Part shown: in pieces, positions 20,464 to 29,788 of the stretch
Layout of the letters: each line of letters opens with the position of its first letter
Position numbering within the stretch: the stretch's first letter is position 1
Made by a program: the position numbers and the translations under genes
Notes under the pieces: generated by a model
Databases searched by the model: none
What the model was told of the DNA's origin: nothing
What the model saw: the letters and a program-made list of their open reading frames with translations, nothing else
NCBI RefSeq assembly: GCF_009909205.1
Contig: NZ_JAAAPN010000010.1
Location: 62,001 to 126,000 of the forward strand
Direction: 5' to 3'
From: Aquabacterium fontiphilum
GTDB taxonomy: Bacteria; Pseudomonadota; Gammaproteobacteria; Burkholderiales; Burkholderiaceae_C
DNA: 64,000 bases

Positions 20464-21390
20464 TCAGTCGGGCACCACCATGCGGCGCAAGGCGGCGCGC
20501 GGCTCGTCGAAATCGGGCATGACGGCCCGCACCACGTCCCAGAAGCGGGGACTGTGGTTCATCTCGCGCAGGTGGGCCAGTTCATGGGCCACCACGTAAT
20601 CGACCACACGCGGGCCAAAGTGCACCAGCCGCCAGTGCAGGCGGATGGAGCCATCCGCGCTGGCGCTGCCCCAGCGCGTGCGCGCCGACGACAGGCTCAC
20701 CCGCTTGACGTTGACACCCAGCAAACCTGCGTAATGCGCCACCCGCGCCTCGAACAGTTGCCGGGCCTGGCGCTGCAGCCAGGCCTGCACACCGTCGCGG
20801 ATCTGGTTGGCGTCGGCATCGTGCGGCAAGCCGACAAGCAGTTCAGGCGATGGCGACAACGCGCGGTGCACGCCCGTGCGCGTGGGGTCCAGCACCACGC
20901 GCAGCGTTTCACCGAGGAAAGGCAACTCCGCCCCGTTGCGCCATTCAATGCGCGCCGACGGCGCCTGCTGCCGCTGGTGCCATTCGAGCAGCTTGTTGCA
21001 GATCCAGCGCTCCTTGGCGCGCAGGGCCGACTCGACGTCAACCAGGCTCACCCAACGCGGTGCGCGCACGCTCAGGCCCTCCGGGCCGACGACCATGCCA
21101 ATGCTGCGGCGATGGGCACGCGTGAACTCATAGCCCACCACAGCCCGCGTCAGGCGGATCTCGCGGTCGGCCCGTGGGTGGCGAAAACACGGCACGGTGG
21201 CCACGGCAGCCGGCGCGGCGCGCTCGGCTTGGGCCGGCGCGCGCATGCCGCCCGCCTGTTCGCTGGCCTGCTCGCTGACTTGTTCGATCTCGCGCCCAGG
21301 CTCGCCACCACGCGCCGCGGGTGCTGCCGCGTCATCCCACAGGGATAACTGGGCCGCCGTCGGCTCGTTCAGGCGCCTTGAAAGGCTCAA
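20464..21390 (-). CDS. YgjP-like (DUF45) metal-dependent hydrolase
   Basis: The 308-residue protein has a C-terminal zincin domain of the YgjP/SprT type with the HExxH motif (VVAHELAHLREMNHS) and the conserved core RVSLSSARTRWGSASADGSIRLHWRL. E. coli YgjP has been reported as a UTP pyrophosphatase, while others treat the family as peptidases; the role here is open. The first ~75 residues are Ala/Gln-rich and variable. The start is TTG (21390), overlapping the gmhB stop as TTGA, so it is probably coupled to gmhB; a later start is possible. Confidence 0.82.
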   Translation of the reverse strand: MSLSRRLNEPTAAQLSLWDDAAAPAARGGEPGREIEQVSEQASEQAGGMRAPAQAERAAPAAVATVPCFRHPRADREIRLTRAVVGYEFTRAHRRSIGMVVGPEGLSVRAPRWVSLVDVESALRAKERWICNKLLEWHQRQQAPSARIEWRNGAELPFLGETLRVVLDPTRTGVHRALSPSPELLVGLPHDADANQIRDGVQAWLQRQARQLFEARVAHYAGLLGVNVKRVSLSSARTRWGSASADGSIRLHWRLVHFGPRVVDYVVAHELAHLREMNHSPRFWDVVRAVMPDFDEPRAALRRMVVPD

Positions 21391-21995
21391 GAGAACTCTC
21401 CCATGTGGGTGGCCACCGGACTGTCTTCGCCATGGATGCGGCGGTCGCGCAGGATCAGGAAGTCGGCAAAGGCCGAGAGATCGGGGTGGATGGTGAGGTC
21501 GGGCACCCGGCGCAACAGGTCATGGATGTCGGTATCCGTCATGGTCGCGGCCTGGCCTGTGCGCACCAGGTGTGGCTCGCAGCCCACTGACTGCGCCGCC
21601 AGCACATCGCGCGGCAGATCCCCCACCATCGGCACGCCCTCCAGCCCCACCCCAAAGCGCTGGCCGATCATCTGAAACAGGCCCGGCTGAGGCTTGCGAC
21701 AGCTGCAGTGGTCCTCCGGTGTGTGCGGGCAGAAGAACACGGCCTCGATCCGGCCGCCCACGCGCGCCAGCATCTGGTTCATCTTGGCGTGCATGGCGTT
21801 GAGCGCCACCATGTCGAACAGGCCGCGGCCGATGCCCGACTGGTTGGTGGCGACCACCACCTGCCAGCCGGCGTGATTGAGCCGCGCAATCGCCTCCAGT
21901 GCGCCGGGCAAAGGCACCCACTCGTCCGCGGACTTGATGTAGTCCTCGCGCTCGTGGTTGATCGTGCCGTCGCGATCAAGGATGACGAGTTTCAT
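21387..21995 (-). CDS. gmhB: D-glycero-beta-D-manno-heptose-1,7-bisphosphate 7-phosphatase
   Basis: GmhB removes the 7-phosphate in the synthesis of ADP-heptose for the lipopolysaccharide inner core. The 202-residue HAD phosphatase has the nucleophile motif LDRDGTIN (D7, D9) and the GmhB zinc loop with FFCPHTPEDHCSCRKPQPG. The ATG at 21995 is supported by GGAGAGG just upstream. It follows glyS by 38 bases, the usual glyQ-glyS-gmhB arrangement; the acyltransferase gene often found next in relatives is absent here. Confidence 0.95.
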   Translation of the reverse strand: MKLVILDRDGTINHEREDYIKSADEWVPLPGALEAIARLNHAGWQVVVATNQSGIGRGLFDMVALNAMHAKMNQMLARVGGRIEAVFFCPHTPEDHCSCRKPQPGLFQMIGQRFGVGLEGVPMVGDLPRDVLAAQSVGCEPHLVRTGQAATMTDTDIHDLLRRVPDLTIHPDLSAFADFLILRDRRIHGEDSPVATHMGEFS

Positions 21996-22033
21996 GCCCT
22001 CTCCAGGGTTGGCGCTGCGCACGGTGGTGGCTC

Positions 22034-24229
22034 TCAGGCGGCCAGCCGCGACAGGTCTGCCACGCGGTTCATCGCCCCATGGAGCGTCGCCAGCAGGCCC
22101 AGGCGGTTGGCCTTCAAGGCTGCATCATCCGCGTTCACCATCACGCCGTCAAAGAATGCATCGACTGGCGCCTTCAGCGCGGCCAGCGCCTGCAGCGATG
22201 CGGCATAGTCGCCGCGGTCGAACGCAGACTGGGCCGCCGGCGCCACCGACTGCAATGCCTCGTACAGGCTGGCTTCGGCGGCCTCGCGCAACAGCGCCGT
22301 GTCGACCCTGGCTTCGACCGCGGTATCGGCCTTCTTGAGGATGTTGCCCACGCGCTTGTTGGCAGCGGCCAGCGAGGCCGCCTCGGGCAGGCCTGTGAAG
22401 GCCCGCACTGCCGCCAGACGACGCGGCACCTCGCTGAGACGCGCGGGTTGCAGCGCCAGCACAGCGTCGACTTCCTGGGCGCTGTAGCCCTGCTCGCGCA
22501 GCGACACGGCCAGACGGTCGGCCAGGAAGCCCAGCAAAGCCTCGCTCGGGTCAGTGATCAGGTCACCGAAGGTGGCCGCAGCGGCCTTCACCAGCTCGGG
22601 CAAGGCCAGCGGCAACTCGCGCTCGATCAGGATGCGGATGACGCCCAGCGCATGGCGGCGCAGCGCAAACGGGTCCTTGTCGCCTGTCGGCAGCTGGCCG
22701 ATGCCGAACAGGCCCACCAGGGTTTCCAGCTTGTCGGCCAGCGCCACCACGGTGCCCGTGTGGTTGCGCGGCAGGCTGTCGCCCGCAAAGCGCGGCTTAT
22801 AGTGGTCTTCGATGGCGATGGCCACGCCATCACGCAGGCCTTCGTGGCGGGCGTAGTAGCCGCCCATGATGCCCTGCAGCTCGGGGAACTCGCCCACCAT
22901 GTCGGTCAGCAGATCGGTCTTGGCCAGGCTGGCCGCCTGCTGAACCTTGCTGTCGAGCACGTCGAAGTGGTCCTTGTCGTCCACCGAGTAAGGCACGGTG
23001 GCCAGGCGCAGCTGGCTGACGATGGCGTGCGCAATGCCGCGAACACGCTCGGCACGCTCGCCCTGGGTGCCCAGCTTGTTGTGATAAACCACCTTGGCCA
23101 GGCCGGGCAGGCGGGACGCCAGCGTCTTCTTGCGATCCTGATCGAAGAAGAACTTCGCATCGGCCAGGCGTGGGCGCACCACCCGCTCGTTGCCGCCGAT
23201 CACGGCCGAGGGGTCTTCCGGGCTGATGTTGCTGACGATCAGAAACTGGTTGGTCAGCTTGCCCTCGGCGCCCGGCGCGGTGTTGAGCAGCGGGAAGTAC
23301 TTCTGGTTGGCCTTCATCGTCAGGATCAGGCACTCCTGCGGCACTTCCAGAAACGCTTCTTCGAAACGCCCCGTCAGCACATTGGGCCGCTCGACCAGCG
23401 CGGTGACCTCATCCAGCAAGGCCTCGTCTTCGATGGGCTGCAGACCCTTACCCGCCTTGCTTGCGGCCTCGGCCAACTGGCGGCCGATCTCGGCTCGGCG
23501 CTCGGCAAAGCTGGCAATCACAGCCCCTTCGTGGCGAAGCTGATCGGCATAGGTGTCGGCGGTGCGGATCACCACCGGGTCAACCTTGGCTTCGAAACGG
23601 TGGCCGTGCGTGGTGCGACCGGCCTTCAGGCCCAAGGCCCGCACCGGCACCTCCTGGTCACCATGCAGCGCGACGATGCCATGCGCCGGGCGTACGAAGT
23701 GCACACTCGTCCAGCCCGGCTGGAAGGTGTCGCCCTCGCCTTGCTCAAGCTGGTAGGTCATGACCTTGGGAATCGGTAGCTTGGCCAGGGTCTCGTCCAG
23801 CGCCTTTTGCAGGCCCTCGGCCAGCGTGACGCCGGCCTTGACGCTGTCAAGGAACAGGGCCTCGGCCTTGCCATCGGGCAGGCGCTTGAGTTGCGGCACC
23901 ACCTCGGCGCCCACACCCAGCGACGCCAGCTTCTTCAGCAGCGCAGGCGTGGCCTGCCCGGCCGCATCCAGCGCCACGGCCACGGGCATCAGTTTTTGCT
24001 GCACGGCCTGGTCGGCGGCCTTGGCGGCCACGCCGGTCACGTGCACGGCCAGGCGACGCGGCGAGGCATACGGTGTCACCACGGCATCGGCGGTCGCCAG
24101 GCCCTGGGCCTTGAGGCTGTCAGCCAGCACATGGGCAAAGGCCTCACCCAGCTTTTTCAGCGCCTTGGGCGGCAGCTCTTCAACAAACAGTTCGACCAGC
24201 AGGTTGGCGGTGTGTTGCGGGGTCGTCAT
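22034..24229 (-). CDS. glyS: Glycine--tRNA ligase beta subunit
   Basis: GlyS is the large subunit of the alpha2-beta2 glycyl-tRNA synthetase and carries the tRNA-binding and HD-like domains. At 731 residues it has the expected length. The N-terminus LLVELFVEELPPKAL, the block NQKYFPLL in the middle and the C-terminal anticodon-binding helices (FFDGVMVNADDAALKANRLGLL) are family features. It starts two bases after the glyQ stop. Confidence 0.98.
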   Translation of the reverse strand: MTTPQHTANLLVELFVEELPPKALKKLGEAFAHVLADSLKAQGLATADAVVTPYASPRRLAVHVTGVAAKAADQAVQQKLMPVAVALDAAGQATPALLKKLASLGVGAEVVPQLKRLPDGKAEALFLDSVKAGVTLAEGLQKALDETLAKLPIPKVMTYQLEQGEGDTFQPGWTSVHFVRPAHGIVALHGDQEVPVRALGLKAGRTTHGHRFEAKVDPVVIRTADTYADQLRHEGAVIASFAERRAEIGRQLAEAASKAGKGLQPIEDEALLDEVTALVERPNVLTGRFEEAFLEVPQECLILTMKANQKYFPLLNTAPGAEGKLTNQFLIVSNISPEDPSAVIGGNERVVRPRLADAKFFFDQDRKKTLASRLPGLAKVVYHNKLGTQGERAERVRGIAHAIVSQLRLATVPYSVDDKDHFDVLDSKVQQAASLAKTDLLTDMVGEFPELQGIMGGYYARHEGLRDGVAIAIEDHYKPRFAGDSLPRNHTGTVVALADKLETLVGLFGIGQLPTGDKDPFALRRHALGVIRILIERELPLALPELVKAAAATFGDLITDPSEALLGFLADRLAVSLREQGYSAQEVDAVLALQPARLSEVPRRLAAVRAFTGLPEAASLAAANKRVGNILKKADTAVEARVDTALLREAAEASLYEALQSVAPAAQSAFDRGDYAASLQALAALKAPVDAFFDGVMVNADDAALKANRLGLLATLHGAMNRVADLSRLAA

Positions 24230-24231
24230 GC

Positions 24232-25152
<921 letters not shown>

Positions 25153-25232
25153 GGTCAGGCCTTGGTCGTCGCCTTGGGCGACGGCAGATGGATGAAAGCT
25201 GGCGCACCGAAGACGATGCGAAACCCTTGATT

Positions 25233-26822
25233 CTAGTGAGGGATCGCCCCGGTGGCTGCACGCGCCCCGGCGACACGCCGCCAACACGCGACGCCAGCCA
25301 CCCCCACGAGCGCCGCGAGCAGCAGGGGCAGCAGCCCCCACGCTCCCGCCCAGCGCGCGAACGGGGTCACGCCGGCTCGCCCCTGTACGTCGCCATGCAG
25401 AACGCCCCGCTCGTTGGCCGGCAGCGCCGCGCGCACCACCCCCAGGTGGTCGATGACCACAGTGGCGCCGGTGTTCGTCGCACGCACTGTAGGCAGCTGA
25501 AACTCCAACGAACGCAGCCGGGCGATCTGCAGATGCTGATGAATGGCCACCGACTCACCAAACCAGGCCAGATTGCTGAGATTGGCCAGGATGGTGGGCG
25601 TGGTCTCAGGCCGCCTGAAACGCGCGGCGATCTCTTCCCCGAACAAGTCTTCGTAGCAGATGGTGGGCGCCACACGCTGCACCCCGACCTGGAACGACGG
25701 GGCAGCCAGGGGCCCGCGGGCAAAGTCGCCCAGCGGGATGTTCATCAGGTTGACGAACCACCGGAAGCCCCAGGGTATGAACTCGCCAAATGGCACCAGA
25801 TGGTGCTTGTCGTAGCGATAAAACCCCTCCGGCTGAGCAGCCGTCTGGGCCGACAGGCCTGCCACCGAGTTGGTGTAGCCCTGCTCAAAGTCGCCCAGGG
25901 GCAACCCGATCAGCGCGTGGCGACCACCATCAGCGGCAAAGGCTGACACCAGCCCTTCCCAATAGCCGTTCGGCAACTGCGACGGCAACAGCGGGATGGC
26001 CGTCTCAGGCGCCACGACCAGATCGGCATCGGCCGCCAGCAACTGCTGGGCGTGCCAGGCCAGCATGGCACCCTGATAGGTGGGCACAAACTTTTCGTCC
26101 TGCGGAACATTCCCCTGCAGCAGGCTCACCCTCAGGGGCGCGCCATGCGGCTCGGTGAACTGCGGCCCCCGAACCGGCCCGAGCAGACCCAGCGACGCTG
26201 TACCGAGCACGATCAGTGATCGCCACAGCCAACCTGTTTGCCTGGCCAGCAGGCAGATCACCGCCACGCCAGCCGCCCAAATCGCACCCATGCCGTACAC
26301 GCCCACCCAGGGCGCCAGCGCAACGAAGGGGCTGTCCAGCAGGCCATAGCCGCTGGCCCCCCATGGAAAGCCCGTAAAGAGATAGGCCCGGGCCAGTTCG
26401 GCCAGCAACCACACCGCAGCCAGCAACACGGCGTCGGGCAAGGCCAGGCCCGTGCGCCACCGCGCCCAAGCCCAGCCGGCAACAGCCAGGTACAAGGACA
26501 AAGCCACGCAGAGCAGGTACACCGCCAAGGCCGCCAACCACGCCGGCAGCCCGCCAAACCGGTGCAGGCTCACGAACATCCAGCCCGTGGCGCCGATCAG
26601 CCAGACCGAACCGTACACCCAAGCCAGCAGCGCACCATCGCGCGGACGGCGGGTCGCCGACAAAAGCATCACCAGACCGGCAAACGCCAACGTCTGAAGG
26701 GCATAAGGCAGGGCTGCGTGGACACCGGCCGCCCACGGCGACAGCGATCCGGCATGGAGCGCACCGGCCAAGGCAGCCCACAGGCCGCGCTGCCACAGCG
26801 GCCGGACATCAGCCTGCTGCAT
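25233..26822 (-). CDS. lnt: Apolipoprotein N-acyltransferase
   Basis: Lnt adds the third acyl chain to outer-membrane lipoproteins such as the BamB, BamD and PilW encoded here. The 529-residue protein has about seven hydrophobic segments (first ~210 residues and a C-terminal one) around a periplasmic nitrilase domain. The catalytic triad is visible: E273 ([11 protein letters not shown]), K339 ([12 protein letters not shown]) and C389 ([11 protein letters not shown]). The ATG at 26822 overlaps the corC stop; a GTG directly before it is the alternative. It is part of the corC-lnt-glyQ-glyS run. Confidence 0.96.
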   Translation of the reverse strand: MQQADVRPLWQRGLWAALAGALHAGSLSPWAAGVHAALPYALQTLAFAGLVMLLSATRRPRDGALLAWVYGSVWLIGATGWMFVSLHRFGGLPAWLAALAVYLLCVALSLYLAVAGWAWARWRTGLALPDAVLLAAVWLLAELARAYLFTGFPWGASGYGLLDSPFVALAPWVGVYGMGAIWAAGVAVICLLARQTGWLWRSLIVLGTASLGLLGPVRGPQFTEPHGAPLRVSLLQGNVPQDEKFVPTYQGAMLAWHAQQLLAADADLVVAPETAIPLLPSQLPNGYWEGLVSAFAADGGRHALIGLPLGDFEQGYTNSVAGLSAQTAAQPEGFYRYDKHHLVPFGEFIPWGFRWFVNLMNIPLGDFARGPLAAPSFQVGVQRVAPTICYEDLFGEEIAARFRRPETTPTILANLSNLAWFGESVAIHQHLQIARLRSLEFQLPTVRATNTGATVVIDHLGVVRAALPANERGVLHGDVQGRAGVTPFARWAGAWGLLPLLLAALVGVAGVACWRRVAGARAATGAIPH

Positions 26823-27724
26823 CACGCCAGCCCGGCCTCGTCTGCGGGGAGGGCCCGCGTGACCTTGAACCAGCGCACCGCTCCGCCCCGCGCCAGCATC
26901 ACCATGAAGCGCAGGCCGCCCAGGTTGACCTGCTCGCCCCTGCGGGGCACACGGCCCAGCTCATGGGCCACCAGGCCGCCAATGGTGTCGAAGTCATCGT
27001 CTGGCAACTGGGTGCCGAACGCCTCATTCACCGCGGCTATCTCGACATCTCCGGCCACGCGCTGGCTTCCATCGGCCAGGGTGAAGATGCCCGACTCCTC
27101 CTCCTCGTCGTCGAACTCGTCCTCGATCTCGCCGACGATCTCCTCCAGCACGTCTTCGATCGTGATCAGGCCAGCCGTCTGACCGAACTCGTCGATCACG
27201 ATGGCCAGATGGCTGCGGTTGGTGCGGAACTCGCGCAGCAGCTCGTTGAGTCCCTTGGATTCGGGCACGAACATCGCCGGACGCAACAGCGTGCGCAGGT
27301 TCAGCTCCGGCGCCCGCTGCAGCTTGAGCAAATCCTTGGCCAGCAGGATGCCGATGATGTTGTCGCGGCTGCCTTCGAACACCGGAAAGCGCGAATGCGC
27401 GGTGTCGATCACGGTGCGCAGCAGCTCCTCGTACGGCGCATCGATGTCCAGCAGGTCCATGCGCTTGAAGGCGACCATGACATCGCCCGCGGTCATGCCG
27501 GCCATGCGGATCACGCCTTCGAGCATCACGCGCGATTCCGGCTCGATGAGGTCGCGGTGCTCGGCGTCTGCCAGGGTCTTGATGAGTTCGGCTGTGGAGT
27601 CCGGCCCGGGGGACAGGAACTCAATCAGGCGTACGAACAGACTACGGGGGTCACGCGGGCGCCCGATAGGCGCGCCGCCGTGGCGGTCAGACCGGTGCGG
27701 TCGACTGGGAGGGTGATCGGACAC
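26822..27724 (-). CDS. corC: CorC/HlyC-family CBS-domain protein
   Basis: The 300-residue protein has two CBS domains (MLEGVIRMAGMTAGDVMVAFKRMDLL... and the RPAMFVPESKGLNELLREFR segment), the family motif DEFGQTAGLITIEDVLEEIVGEI and a C-terminal CorC_HlyC domain. CorC was linked to magnesium and cobalt efflux in enteric bacteria; the soluble form lacks the DUF21 membrane domain. I start at the GTG at 27724 (VSDHPPSRPHRSD), because the frame upstream only runs antisense through the cobW gene. It overlaps lnt by 1 base and is divergent from the GTPase gene. Confidence 0.9.
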   Translation of the reverse strand: MSDHPPSRPHRSDRHGGAPIGRPRDPRSLFVRLIEFLSPGPDSTAELIKTLADAEHRDLIEPESRVMLEGVIRMAGMTAGDVMVAFKRMDLLDIDAPYEELLRTVIDTAHSRFPVFEGSRDNIIGILLAKDLLKLQRAPELNLRTLLRPAMFVPESKGLNELLREFRTNRSHLAIVIDEFGQTAGLITIEDVLEEIVGEIEDEFDDEEEESGIFTLADGSQRVAGDVEIAAVNEAFGTQLPDDDFDTIGGLVAHELGRVPRRGEQVNLGGLRFMVMLARGGAVRWFKVTRALPADEAGLA

Positions 27725-27826
27725 GGAATCGGTGTCGTGGTTGCAACGGCCCAAGAATAACCCAGACGCCGCCGTCGGCCTTGTCCCCCGCTCCCACGTG
27801 GAAAAACACCGGGCTACACTAATCGG

Positions 27827-28882
27827 ATGAGCCTCATTCCTGTCACCATCCTCACCGGCTTCCTGGGCAGCGGCAAGACCACGCTGCTCAAGCGCATCCT
27901 CAGCGAGTCGCACGGTCAGCGCATCGCCGTCATCGAAAACGAGTTCGGCGAAGAAAACATCGACAACGACATCCTCGTGGCCGACACGCAGGAGCAGATC
28001 ATCCAGATGAGCAACGGCTGCGTCTGTTGCACCATCCGGGAAGACTTGCGCGCCACGCTGGCCGACTTGGCCAAACAACGCAAGGCCGGCACCCTGACCT
28101 TCGACCGCGTGGTGATCGAGACCACCGGCCTGGCCGATCCGGGCCCGGTCGCCCAGACGTTCTTCATGGACGACGAGATCGCGGAGCTGTACCTGCTCGA
28201 CGCGATCGTCACCCTGGTGGATGCCAAGCACGGCAACCAGCAGCTCAACGACCGCCAGGAGGCGCGCCGCCAGGTGGGCTTTGCCGACCAGATCTTCCTG
28301 AGCAAGACCGATCTGGTCACCGCCGACGAAGCCGAGGCCCTTTCCCACCGCATCAAGCACATGAACCCGCGGGCGCCGCAGCAGCGGGTCAACTTCGGCG
28401 ATGTGCCCCTGCAGGTGTTCCTGGACATCCGCGGCTTCAACCTGAACGCCAAACTCGATATCGACCCGGACTTCCTCAAGGAAGATGGGCATGGGCACGG
28501 TCATCACCACCATCACCACGACCACGGGCATGACCACGACTGTGGTCACGACCACTGTGATCACCCGCACCACCACGCGCACGATGACGACGTCAAGTCG
28601 TTCGTCTACAAGGCAACCAAGCCGTTCAACGCCACCAAGCTGGAAGATTTCCTGGGCTCGATGGTGCAGATCTACGGCCCCAAGATGCTGCGCTACAAAG
28701 GCGTGCTGCACGTGGCCGGCATGGACCGCAAGGTGATCTTCCAGGGCGTACACCAGCTCATGGGCAGCGACATGGGACCGAAGTGGGCCGCGGGCGAGTC
28801 CAAGGTCAGCAAGATGGTTTTCATCGGCATTGACCTGCCGCAGGATCTGTTCAAGGCTGGCCTGGATCAGTGCCTCAACTGA
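27827..28882 (+). CDS. CobW/YjiA-family GTPase with a histidine-rich metal-binding loop
   Basis: This G3E GTPase (351 residues) belongs to the CobW/ZNG family of metal-homeostasis factors. Visible features are the P-loop GFLGSGKTT (11-19), the metal-binding CxCC motif (C65, C67, C68 in NGCVCC), the switch ETTGLADPGPV, SKTD as the guanine-specificity motif, and a C-terminal CobW_C domain. Between the two domains (about 221-255) lies a stretch dominated by His, Asp and Cys (HGHGHHHHHHDHGHDHDCGH and more), which fits zinc or nickel storage. Which metal and client are served is unknown. It precedes dksA, a frequent neighbour in Burkholderiales. Confidence 0.92.
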   Translation: MSLIPVTILTGFLGSGKTTLLKRILSESHGQRIAVIENEFGEENIDNDILVADTQEQIIQMSNGCVCCTIREDLRATLADLAKQRKAGTLTFDRVVIETTGLADPGPVAQTFFMDDEIAELYLLDAIVTLVDAKHGNQQLNDRQEARRQVGFADQIFLSKTDLVTADEAEALSHRIKHMNPRAPQQRVNFGDVPLQVFLDIRGFNLNAKLDIDPDFLKEDGHGHGHHHHHHDHGHDHDCGHDHCDHPHHHAHDDDVKSFVYKATKPFNATKLEDFLGSMVQIYGPKMLRYKGVLHVAGMDRKVIFQGVHQLMGSDMGPKWAAGESKVSKMVFIGIDLPQDLFKAGLDQCLN

Positions 28883-29069
28883 GTGCTGCACACCACATCA
28901 AGGGATGTCCTGGCGCGTGCAGCCGACGATCCATGGCTACAATCCGCGCGCCTGCCGTGTCACCATGGCGCCCTGAACCGGGCGCGCCAGAAGAGCGGCG
29001 GCGTCGGGAAGCAGTACCTGGCCCGATCTGTCACCTTGCGGCACCAGCCCAACGCACAGGAGGTTCACC

Positions 29070-29744
29070 GTGACGAAAAGCACCCCGGCGGCAAAAACGT
29101 CCGCCCGCAGCAGCGAATCCACCCGCAGCAAGGCCTCCGGGGCGCGGGCGGGTGCCAAAGTGAATCCTCAAGCCTCGGGCGCAGCGTCCGAAACAGCCGT
29201 ATCGGCGCCTCCAGCACCGAGCCGCCCCAAGGCGGCCCCGGCGCGCGCCACCAACCCACCGAACGAGAACATGCCGACTCCCGCCACCAAGGTTGACTCC
29301 AAACTCGCCAACGCCTGGAAAACCAAGGCCGGGCGCGAACTGAGCGAGCCCGAGCTGATGGCCATGCCCGAGGCCGAGTACATGAACGACAAGCAGCTCG
29401 ATTTCTTCCGCGCCCGGCTGGAAGCGCAGAAGGAAGACCTGCTGTCCAACGCTGGCGAGACCACCGAGCACCTGCGCGAAGACACCTCCATCGTGCCCGA
29501 TCCGGCCGACCGGGCCACCATCGAGGAAGAGCACGCACTGGAGCTGCGCACACGTGACCGCGAGCGCAAGCTGCTCAAGAAGATCGCCCAGGCACTCGCG
29601 CGCATCGATGCTGGCGAGTACGGCTTCTGCGACGAAACGGGTGAGCCCATCGGCCTGGGTCGGCTTCTGGCCCGCCCCACGGCCACCCTCTCGCTCGAGG
29701 CCCAACAGCGGCGCGAGCTCAAACAGAAGATGTTTGGCGACTGA
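29070..29744 (+). CDS. dksA: RNA polymerase-binding transcription factor DksA (single-cysteine zinc-finger variant)
   Basis: DksA binds the secondary channel of RNA polymerase and, with ppGpp, mediates the stringent response. The coiled coil (MNDKQLDFFRARLEAQKEDL...RTRDRERKLLKKIAQALARID) has the DPADRAT tip, including the conserved Asp-x-x-Asp acidic pair. The C-terminal zinc-finger region reads GFCDETGEPIGLGRLLARPTATLSLEA: only C187 remains of the four cysteines of E. coli DksA. Alpha- and betaproteobacterial DksA proteins commonly lack them. A ~75-residue Ala/Ser/Pro-rich N-terminal extension makes it 224 residues. It starts with GTG with AGGAGG 7 bases upstream; a TACAAT at 28938 may be the -10 box. 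Confidence 0.92.
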   Translation: MTKSTPAAKTSARSSESTRSKASGARAGAKVNPQASGAASETAVSAPPAPSRPKAAPARATNPPNENMPTPATKVDSKLANAWKTKAGRELSEPELMAMPEAEYMNDKQLDFFRARLEAQKEDLLSNAGETTEHLREDTSIVPDPADRATIEEEHALELRTRDRERKLLKKIAQALARIDAGEYGFCDETGEPIGLGRLLARPTATLSLEAQQRRELKQKMFGD

Positions 29745-29788
29745 GCGGCAGCGCGCCCCACTCCCATACACACAACCAGGTTGAGCAG

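Noticed and set aside
27725-28891. Long N-terminal extension of corC
   Set aside because: The frame stays open through the whole antisense of the CobW-type GTPase gene, but the resulting sequence is an antisense artefact and the corC family start lies at 27724.
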